Shown in pieces: positions 12,839 through 21,624 of a stretch of DNA of 64,000 nucleotides. Made by a program: the position numbers and the translations under genes. The number at the start of each line of letters is the position of its first letter. Within the stretch, counting starts at the first letter, position 1. The DNA is from Morinoia aosen (Eukaryota > Arthropoda > Malacostraca > Amphipoda > Talitridae), in contig CM059576.1 in the NCBI GenBank assembly GCA_030386875.1, forward strand, positions 13,706,058 to 13,770,057, written 5' to 3'. The notes below the pieces were generated by a model. It saw nothing but the letters and a program-made list of their open reading frames with translations, was not told the DNA's origin and ran no database searches.

Positions 12839-14900
12839 TGTCATGTCATGCCTTTCTCCGTCTTTAAGTCGTTTGAGTTTTAGCCCGCCATTTTAAATGA
12901 ACAGTTTCTCATTTGATTGTCCAAAAGTTCTAGAACGAAAACGTGATTTTGAAATGAGCGATATTAGGTCAATAACTGAATTATATCAGCAAAGTTAATC
13001 GTTAATGTCACTAAATGTCTATTTGTGAAGTAGATAATATCTTTATAAAAAATAAGAATAAAAAACTCTGATACATATTCAAACGTTCTAGTTTTGTTCG
13101 CGCAAATTAAGATTAATTACTGGAGTTATCCGCCCTTACGTAGATTCATAGCAGCGGGCTGCGCATTCTGGGGTTTTAACCGCGGATCTGGGTTTTTTAT
13201 CTGTCTCCTGGGGTTTACAGTCATGATTTGTGTTGGCAAAACAATTAATTTCAAGGAGCCACAATGATTGTACTACTTGGTAACCACGAAAGCAATAGAA
13301 AAAGGGTAAGAAAATTTATTCATTAACGTCTTTTTTCGCTGATCTGGGTTTTTTCTTAAGCTTATGCTGGGGTTTTTTGGTAACATTCTCGTTTGGCGTC
13401 CCTTGTGGCATTCGCTCCCGCTCCGCACTTAGCAAAGGCTCTCCCGGGAGCAAGGTGTGATATTTCGTGCTCTGGCGACCTCCTAATTTCTCTTGTGCCT
13501 GCGCCTTAAATGTGTGTTAATCCTTTTTAAGTGATGATCGAACTTAATAAGAGTAAAGAACTGAAGTAAAGTGTGCCTTATATCTGTGAGAACGGTAGAT
13601 AGCCATTCTACCTTTGTGTGTGTCAGTCGAATATCTAAAAGTTGAGCCGCAACTCGTGGCCGTCGTTTCTTGAAACGTTCTCTTAAATACTTTGTATGTT
13701 AATGTTGAGATAATAGGAAGATTCTTTAAAAGACTGAATTTTGTGCCTATTAAAATCATTCGTAAGATCGAAGAAGTGCGTTATTTATTAAAGAAGCCGA
13801 GATGCTTTAATTTGCAGCGTTATAATGGAATTTGAAGGTCATGCGCATTTACGAGTCTTCCATACGCAGGCGTCATGTATTGCTGCGCCTCGAGCGCCAT
13901 TATGCAAAATGGCCGACCTTGAGTCCCTTTCGTGTCTTTGTAAAGTTAAGCCTAGTCTGGTTTGTAAATTGCGTGGGCGTACGAGAATGATTTAAGGTGA
14001 TTTCCTTTACTTTACCGGTAATGTAAAACATGAAAAGTAGCTCAGGGTCTGTGTCGTAGCAGAGGTCTCGCATATATAATATAATATAATATAATGAAGG
14101 CATCTACGGATGCTTTATTTCCAATCAAGCCTGATACATATATCACCTTTTTACATTGGATTTTCAAATGCCTTATAACTAACGCCAGGACGCCATAACG
14201 CTTTCCCCCGGTCGAGACCGGTACCCATTTCAGACACCTGGGTGGAGTGGGGTATTGTGCTTGGAATTTTTCTCCTATACCCAACAGAGAAAATCGCCAC
14301 TGCCAGCGCCGAGACTCGATCCCGGGTCCTTGCCGCACGGCGGCAGAACCTATACCACATGGCTATGGCGGCACAAGATGTAAGTATTGTGAAGTGTAAA
14401 GACGTACCACCATGTTTTCCGTCTTGTCGAGTGGTAACTAATTTTAAAAGATGTACAGGTAGAATGATCTAGTAATACTCCCTGGTTGCCTCTTTGTACC
14501 AGCAGTTGAGCTCTAGTAATAAATTCTGAGACGATTAGAAACTTCTTATTTAATTTTACATTTGTTTTTTCTCGCTGGGCTTCTTATTTTCGTGAAATCT
14601 GCGTCGTTTTCGAAACTGTTTATATCGCAGAGGCATTGATCGCCTTTGTGATAGTGATACTAGGTTAATGTATTGAAGAATGTTCTTTCCTTGTGCCGCC
14701 GAGCTAATTTAGTTGTAAACTTGAATACTTTCCTTGTGCCGCCGAGCTAATTAAGTTGTAAACTTAAATACTTTCTTTGTGCCTTCAAGTTGATTTATTT
14801 GTAGATCTAAATAACCCTTGTTTTTCAGTGACGTATTCACCGCGCCCAATACATGCTCCTTCTGCTTCCGGTGTTTTTCTCTCCCGGGAAGGGCGCGACA
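12839..14900 (+). repeat. 3' LTR of the Pao/BEL element, split by a SINE
   Basis: Matches the 5' LTR over its whole length but is 299 bp longer because of a minus-strand SINE at about 14077-14370. Both junctions are visible by comparison with 5'-LTR positions 5468-5476. The LTR ends in CA at 14900, followed by the GATC target duplication. Confidence 0.92.
14077..14370 (-). mobile_element. tRNA-derived SINE, copy 3, nested in the 3' LTR
   Basis: Reverse-complement copy with a TAATA-repeat tail on the left, the hairpin at 14100-14113, the body, a box B region and a head ending at about 14370 (GGCTATGGCG). It is absent from the 5' LTR, so it inserted after the Pao/BEL element. The target duplication is unclear because of the AT-repeat at the junction. 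Confidence 0.9.
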
Positions 14901-15018
14901 GATCATATAGTACGAAATGCCAGGGGATTGTTGTTATGGAGCTCAGAACTGAAAGCATGGACTGCCAACAGATATATGTTTTAAAAAACTCGTATGCGGC
15001 GAGTAGTTTATTTGGCTA
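14901..15018. other. short host segment between two insertions
   Basis: Begins with the right GATC target duplication of the Pao/BEL element and ends at the tail of SINE copy 4. Nothing recognisable lies inside. Confidence 0.5.
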
Positions 15019-15295
15019 TTAATAATAATAATATAATAATGAATAATAATGAAGGCATCTACGGATGCTTTATTTCCAATTTCAAGCATGATACATATCA
15101 CCTTATACATTGGATTTTCAAATGCCTTATAACTAACGCCAGGACGCCATTACGCTTTCCCCCGGTCAAGACCGGTACCCATTTCAGACACCTGGGTAGA
15201 GTGGGGTATTGTGCTTGGAATTTTTCCCCTATACCCAACATAGAAAATCGCTACCAGCGCCGGGACTCGAACCAGGGTCTGCCTGGACGGAGGCA
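15019..15295 (-). mobile_element. tRNA-derived SINE, copy 4, 5'-truncated head
   Basis: Reverse-complement copy: an AAT-repeat tail (15020-15050), hairpin at 15055-15068, the conserved body and a box-B-like sequence (GGGACTCGAACC on the plus strand, near 15261-15272). The box A region is missing or diverged, so the copy is probably shortened at its head. Confidence 0.82.
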
Positions 15296-16929
15296 AGTTT
15301 TTCAAAATTTCCATTAATGGTCTAACTCAAAACATAGAGAGCTATTTTCAATGATTTTTTACGAAACATTTCTCTATTAAAACATGAAAATGTAAATAAC
15401 TGGACTGATTCCTCAATAAGCGCCAACTAGCCTAAATTAGCACTCTCCTGATGAAGAAACTGTTTTATATACTTTCAAAAAATAGTGAAGAAATACATGA
15501 AGCAGTCTATTACTTAAAAAAAACAAGATAGCATATCTTTAAAATAAAATTTCATTGATAAAAACATCCTCAGAGACTAATCGGTTTAAATAGTAAAAAT
15601 AAAGAAAATTTATAGGCTATTTGCATTTTCGAAAACGTTTCGAATGAACTACTAAACAATGTATTGATAATGCAATGACGTTCGAGAAAAAACTAAGTTA
15701 TGAAAACTTTTTTGCTACCAGGTGTACATTTTCACCATCTGTTCAGTTATAAAACTAATTTTCATGAAAGTATATATAGCATCTAAGCATTTCACATTAA
15801 ATTATGATCTCATTGTCATCATGTATTTCAAATTAAATTGCATTGAATAAAAAACACAACATAATTCTAACAAACTGCTGAGATATTGCACGCATTTGAT
15901 CGAAAACATTTTACATATGTATGCGTGTCTATGTTTAACATTTCATTAAGGTATACAAAATTATTTACCGTAACCAATTATCCTAATTCTCATTTACTAG
16001 AGATTTATGTACAATAGTAGTCAATATTTTCTCTGAAGAATATATACTTACAGCACAAGTTCGCGCAATGAGATGGCGGTGAAGCATGACACAATGAGTG
16101 AAGAACAGTCGCCTGCCGCCACCTGAAAGTTAATGTAAAATATTCAATGTACTGAAATTTAAGAGATTACAAAATTATTTAATTCCTGCAAGCTCTTTTT
16201 GATCGTTGTGTTGAATAATTCTGGAAAAAATCCAGGTAAATGTAAGTGTTTAAAAAGACAATGAGTGTATGAGCTGAGAAAATAATTTTTTGATTATTCT
16301 TGAAAAAATGTCGCCATAAATTTGATAATGGCTGAAAATCTTTGGCAACCAGTACTTCACTAAAAAACGTCCTACTGCACTGAAGTCGGTGGCAAAAAGT
16401 AAGTGAAATAGAAAACCTGTAAACCAGTTTGTTCCAGAATACATTATGAAACAATAGTATCACATGTAAAGTATGATCTGGAGTGGTAATTTTCAGGAAA
16501 GTATGCATAGTATAGAGACCCGCTCTGAAATTTTAGATCACAAAAGAAATCAATATATATCATTCAAAGAAATCTGAGATAACAATTACAGACACGTATT
16601 CATGTCTAAAACAAAAGAGGGTGACAGGAGTAACGAGAGCAGATCTATCATGAACACGCATTAACGATAGCTTCTATTCGTGACTGACGCAAGATATTTT
16701 GTTGTACACTCTACGTTTGAAAATTGATTTTTTATTTTATCTTGTCACATTTTTGCCATAATTTCTTGTGACACTCGTAGCTTTAAACTGGGTTTTGGTG
16801 CAACACTAGAGAAATGAGAAAAAATCAGTACTAAGATAACAAGACGAGACTCAGTTTCGTAAGCCGAACGCCTGCAATACAAATACATACAAAAACAGAA
16901 ATGCTTGCAGACTAAAAATACGCAGGAAA
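15296..16929. other. unannotated AT-rich DNA
   Basis: No convincing coding frame or recognised element. Short open frames near 16179-16508 look random and carry no known motif. Confidence 0.4.
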
Positions 16930-17220
16930 AAGCGCATAGACATCAATAGCACATAGACTACAACAGCACATAGACTACAACAGCGCAAAGACTACCACAG
17001 CACATAGACAACAACAGCACATAGACAACAACAGCACATAGACTACAACAGCACATCACTTACAACAGCACATCAACTATAACAGCACATCAACTACAAC
17101 AGCACATCGACTACAACGGCACATAAACAACAACAGCACATAGACTACAAAGGCACATAGACTACAAAAGCACATCGACTACAACAACACGTAGACAACA
17201 ACAGCACATAGTCTACAAAA
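16930..17220. repeat. 18-bp minisatellite, about 16 units
   Basis: Tandem units of the form CAGCACATAGACTACAA plus one base, with substitutions such as CATCGA or GACAAC. The period is 18 bp throughout. One plus frame would read as a six-residue repeat (AHRLQQ-like), but no start or gene context supports coding. Confidence 0.88.
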
Positions 17221-17670
17221 ACTCAAAGAACTAATCGGTTGAGTGACTCAGTACAATGCCAAGAAATACCTTTAAAGTATCAGAAAGATTTCCGTTAGCC
17301 AATTGAAGCGGTGCATTATTATCTACTTTACCGGAAGCTTCAGAAACGAGTAGTACCTCATGTAAAATGCTGCAACCACTTTACGCCTGGTATCCAGTCC
17401 AGTATTATTCAATGATTAATGCAGCATCTTCTCTGCTCCGAAGAAATTTTATGTCAACTCCTTTATATTGCACCATTGTTGACGGCCGTGTAGCTTCTGC
17501 GTTATTTATTATTGCGTCATAGTGATTACAAGTTTCGTTTTGGGAGTCGAAGTAGTAGAGCAAAGTGACAAACCTCGAATCAAGGGAATTTTCACCATAT
17601 TTGTTAGTTAAAAACCATCTGTATTCTCCGTCATTATTTCTGCGTAGTAGAAATACATCCTTCTGGTATA

Positions 17671-18771
17671 TTACAGAAAAAAAAGGAATTCAATGGAACC
17701 TCCATGCTTGCTGTATCTCACAGTTGGCGTGTCATGAGAAAGTGCAGGAGTCATCATCCTTCTTGCGTGGGCGACTAGAGCTTCTCGAGTTGTTTTGTTT
17801 CGAACGTTTTCCAGTAAAATATCACTGAAGAACATGACTGTTGAATAAATGAGATACGCATCGAGGTTAGCAGATTTTTCAAGCATTGCGTTTCCTTCTT
17901 TCCAATAGTCCCTCGTCCATTTTTCATCATTTGATTTTTCATTGGCATGTCGAAGCATTTTCTGGCAAATGATACCTCGCATTTTGTCATGGCGACATTG
18001 GTCTTTCAATTCGATTTCCACCATTGCTCTAAATACTCAATTTCCATCCCCTATTATTGGGACAATCTGGCGAGCATCAGCTTCCATGTGCTTTTGAAGG
18101 CTTTCAAGGTAATTTTCTTTGATATATCTTTTAGTAGAATGTGAAGAAGATTCAGCATCAATTTTTCTACACTTGAAACACATCCATTTACCTCGTGGCA
18201 CCTTCTTCAAGTCGACACAATTTAAATGAAACCAATCGCCTCCTTTCACTCCCTCATTCTTCAGTCGTTGTTGAAATGAAATACAATTTTCTCCATTGTC
18301 GCACCCAATCCAACGACTCTCCCTGATACCTGTTTGGCATTCTCTTCCAATAGAGACACGACACGTACAATACACCTCAAGGTCTTCATCAGGATTAACA
18401 AATTGTTTAAATTGTTTAAAAACTCCAGGCTCATCTTCAATAGTGTCAGCATAAGCATTTTCTGACGATTCTGAGGCACACAATATCCTCTTAGGCTTTC
18501 TTGATTCATCGACCAGGTTTTGCTGAGTTACGTCGATGTTTTCAATCATTTTTTGAGAAAATAGCACAGGTGTTTGAACTGACGAAATTTTAGTAGTGTT
18601 GGAAATGCTTTCATTACCAGCGGGAATTTTTGATGCTGAAACAAAATCGCAAAATTTGGTTCTTTTTACTTTCTTTGGACAAGGTTCTTTAGATTTTATT
18701 TTCCTTTTGCTTGAAGTTATTGGTTGAGATTTACTCTTTTTTTTTCCTCCCTCCCTGGTGAACCGCAACAA
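17671..18771 (-). pseudogene. PHD-finger plus OTU-like protein; TGA at the expected catalytic Cys
   Basis: Read on the minus strand, the first 244 codons have a lysine-rich N-terminus, then a C4HC3 PHD finger (YCTC, then GCDNGENC, WFHLNC and CFKC). PHD fingers usually bind histone tails. This is followed by PIIGDGN, a stop and VFRAM in the same frame. The pattern GDGN-C-xFRA is the active-site signature of OTU deubiquitinases, so the TGA at 18037-18039 replaces the nucleophile cysteine. The frame continues 117 codons but shows no clear later OTU motifs, and no ATG is seen upstream of the PHD part. It most likely derives from a transposable element, because a LINE ORF1 with an OTU domain lies next to it head to head. 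A spliced host gene is less likely. Confidence 0.65.
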
Positions 18772-19212
18772 CCCCCTCCCTCCTCCTCCGCATCCTCTGT
18801 CACTCGCACCGACTTGAACCGAAACAAGATTACCACAAATACTATCGTGGAAGCAAAAAAGACCCGATGAAATAGCAAAGTTAGTTGAATTTTGTGAAGA
18901 CCAACAAAAAATACAGTGATAAATTTATGCAATTCTCATCTGTTATTGCGAAATTTATGTTGAGTGTCAGTGAATATGAATTGAGTGTCTGTGGGTTTCT
19001 TTTCATCGCCTGACAGTTTATTTTTCATCCCATTGTCAAGCAATGTCACCTATGTCTCCTATTTCTCAAACCATGGAAACCAAAATCGCAGCAAAATAGA
19101 TGTTGTACTCTGACAAGACCGTGCCTCGTGACAATGAACTTTCAAGGATCATGCTTTGTTAACGATTTCAACAACTTCTAATCAGTGAACAAAACTTAAA
19201 ATATCTTTCACG
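18772..19212. other. gap between head-to-head PHD/OTU pseudogene and LINE ORF1
   Basis: The minus frame stays open to about 18920 without an ATG. The part nearest 19213 may be the LINE 5' UTR. No promoter motif was identified with confidence. Confidence 0.35.
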
Positions 19213-21606
19213 ATGTATTCATATGAAACTCGCTCTGCTACTCGCAAAGCGGCTTTATCTGGAGAAATAACATCCCTCACAACGCCGCTTGAAAACTCAA
19301 AGCCAAATAAGCAGAATATATCTAAACCGTTCATAAAACGGAAACGACAACCACCAAAAACGTCACGCGTAAAATCGCTCGTTCAAAAGCCTAAACCGCT
19401 CAAAATAACAGAAGAAACCCCGACGGAAAAGCAGTGCAACGTCAACGAGAGCACCGCAACACATCTACCATCACCAGAGCGAACCGACAGAGAGTCGACA
19501 GAAGGTCGCCCGACTGAGAGTCGAGTTTCGAAGTCACCCGCCACAGACAGAAATCTCCCAAGCGCTGCTGGTAACAATGAAATTTTCACATCGGCATCGC
19601 AAGCAGTCAAAACAAGCCCTAGCAAGAACAAGGAAGAAGCCCCTGAGCCTGGACTCCACAATCCAAGCAGTCCTCGAGAAGATACACCAGCGAAAGAATC
19701 AACTTGTATCCCACGGGGTATGATGGGTAAAAATGTAAATTTGTCACTAGCTACCGAGAATGATGCGATGAATGAGCCTAATATTTGCGATTCTAATATT
19801 TCTAATATTTATAATTCTAGTGATCATGATTACCTGAATATTACATCAAATAGCTTGCACCCGCTTCAAATTTCAATGTCCCATTTCATTCACCAGGTAA
19901 ACAATAACCTGTCTCTCACTGCAGCCCACTTAACGAAAATGTCAAAACAGCGGACGCCTCCAAGTCCATTTTCGATATCTTCAACCGCTTCAAATATTAG
20001 GCTCATTACAGAACAACTTTTCAAATTGAACTTGCATGTAAGCTCTTTCGACCTTACGCCAAAGATCCCGTTTTCGACAAGCCAATTTTCTGACTCACAC
20101 TGCAAAAGACCTCTGGATACTTTTCTTGTCGGAGATAAAATTCTCACGACGGTCCAAAGGACCGACATTGACCCCTCTTGTAAAATACGAACTGTAATTT
20201 CCAGTCGCATTGATGATCTCCTGAACGTAATTGGCCAAATGCCTCAATTCACTAACTACATCGTTTGCTTCAGAGACTTAAGCCTCTCACAACCTTACAT
20301 TGCAAAAATCAAAGAACTCATATTTTCTAAGCATGCCTTAGCCCGTATTTATGTCGTGAGTGCGTGTAGCGGTAAACATTTGCATCAGGCGTTGAACTTG
20401 TGCAAAACAAACGGTATTAAATTGATTCCGCTCCGAACAAACGGTGCGACTGATCTCATAACTTGCAATGATGCTCGTACTTGGCCCGGTACAAGAGAAG
20501 AAACACACCATTTTCTTCAACAGATTGCTCTCAGATCGAGTCTAAAACTCACTTTACAATCTAGCTCATGTATCATAAACCCAAATGGCCTAAATGACAA
20601 AACTGAATGCTCCAACATCAGTGCAAAACAGCAAAATGAATTGAAGAATTCTGCTCGATCACTAACTGCTTCCAGTGAAGTCTCCAGAAACCTGATTCAT
20701 TGCTTGCCTATTGGGAATGAACGTTCCCCTCCACTGATCTCCGGCTACCGCAGAGTACCCACAAAAAACAGGTTCTCGTTATTATCTGACGCGAACTCAG
20801 AGAGCGATATACCCTCATCACAAACGAGTACAAATCATCAACTACCAACCACGTACTCGGAAGCAGTAAAATCAATACAAAGAGAAAAATTGCAGCAGAA
20901 TCTCGGTCAAAATCCGATAAAATATTTACAGCCAAATCGCACACATAACCACCACCAAGAGAGTGGAAATGACAAGAGCACCCCTCATTTCTCAGTCGCT
21001 CACTCAACTAAAACTGGCCACAGCCTGCCAATTCAAAGCCAGGAAAGCAAGAAATCCAAACAACTCTCGTCTGAAAATGCTGAATGTCAGCCTAAACATC
21101 ACTCAAGCCCCATGTACTCACTCGTCAGTACCACCATGGATGAATTAAAACGATCATTGAAAGTGAAACTGCATCCAACCATAGCCGATGGGCACTGCCT
21201 CCTTCATGCAGTAACTCACCAGCTTAAAACAAAATCGCCCTCAAAATGGAGTTACAATTCCTTAAAAGCAGCAATAAAAAAAGAAAGCACTACAAATGAA
21301 AACAATTATGTCAATTTCCTTGCCAAGAAAAGCGGTGATCTACCTAGGCTCATAAGTAAATACATTGACGAAAAACATTTTGATCATGATGCTGGGGACC
21401 TAATACCACATATCATATCAAAGATCACTGGTAGGAGAATTTTCATCTTCGATGAGCAAGGCGATGGTATTTGGAGAACAGTTGTCGACCCCTCACCAGA
21501 AGTATCAACTAATAACCATCCGTTGATGCTTCATCGGAAAAATTATCACTACAGTACCCTTGTTGCACAAGACAAAAACAAGACTGACATCACATCATCT
21601 TCATGA
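19213..21606 (+). CDS. LINE ORF1 with C-terminal OTU-like cysteine protease domain
   Basis: An uninterrupted 797-codon frame. Residues 1-200 are Ser/Thr/Lys-rich and look disordered. A central part (about residues 295-410) contains LVGDKILTTV, which could be a worn SGNH/esterase-like GDS block with the serine lost; this is weak. The C-terminus (about residues 655-790) has ADGHCLLHAV (Cys near residue 662), DLIPHIISKITGRRIFIFDE and HRKNYHYSTLV. Together these match the OTU fold: a DGxC nucleophile loop, a core helix/strand and a C-terminal His. OTU proteases cut ubiquitin chains. A role for it in the LINE, such as protecting its proteins from degradation, is inference. No CCHC knuckle was seen. 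The frame stays open although ORF2 is broken. Confidence 0.78.
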   Translation: MYSYETRSATRKAALSGEITSLTTPLENSKPNKQNISKPFIKRKRQPPKTSRVKSLVQKPKPLKITEETPTEKQCNVNESTATHLPSPERTDRESTEGRPTESRVSKSPATDRNLPSAAGNNEIFTSASQAVKTSPSKNKEEAPEPGLHNPSSPREDTPAKESTCIPRGMMGKNVNLSLATENDAMNEPNICDSNISNIYNSSDHDYLNITSNSLHPLQISMSHFIHQVNNNLSLTAAHLTKMSKQRTPPSPFSISSTASNIRLITEQLFKLNLHVSSFDLTPKIPFSTSQFSDSHCKRPLDTFLVGDKILTTVQRTDIDPSCKIRTVISSRIDDLLNVIGQMPQFTNYIVCFRDLSLSQPYIAKIKELIFSKHALARIYVVSACSGKHLHQALNLCKTNGIKLIPLRTNGATDLITCNDARTWPGTREETHHFLQQIALRSSLKLTLQSSSCIINPNGLNDKTECSNISAKQQNELKNSARSLTASSEVSRNLIHCLPIGNERSPPLISGYRRVPTKNRFSLLSDANSESDIPSSQTSTNHQLPTTYSEAVKSIQREKLQQNLGQNPIKYLQPNRTHNHHQESGNDKSTPHFSVAHSTKTGHSLPIQSQESKKSKQLSSENAECQPKHHSSPMYSLVSTTMDELKRSLKVKLHPTIADGHCLLHAVTHQLKTKSPSKWSYNSLKAAIKKESTTNENNYVNFLAKKSGDLPRLISKYIDEKHFDHDAGDLIPHIISKITGRRIFIFDEQGDGIWRTVVDPSPEVSTNNHPLMLHRKNYHYSTLVAQDKNKTDITSSS

Positions 21607-21624
21607 CAAAATACTGTTGTCCAG

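Larger units (their letters stand above)
4234..14900 (+). mobile_element. Pao/BEL LTR retrotransposon, complete but mutated
   Basis: The element has two direct LTRs (4234-5996 and 12839-14900), each starting TG and ending CA. It is flanked by GATC at 4230-4233 and 14901-14904, a 4-bp target duplication. A purine-rich tract lies directly before the 3' LTR. The internal region codes for Gag and a Pao-type Pol in the order protease, RT, RNase H, integrase, DUF5641. The frames are broken at several points, so this copy should be inactive. By eye about 25 substitutions separate the LTRs over about 1.76 kb, excluding the SINE in the 3' LTR, which points to a fairly recent insertion. No convincing primer binding site was identified just after 5996. 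Confidence 0.93.

Noticed and set aside
16930-17220. CRISPR-like array
   Set aside because: Units are contiguous 18-bp repeats without unique spacers, in a eukaryotic window.
18037-18039. Functional selenocysteine OTU enzyme as the main call
   Set aside because: No ATG upstream, no clear later OTU motifs and transposon-like context make a plain nonsense mutation more likely; kept only as a finding to test.
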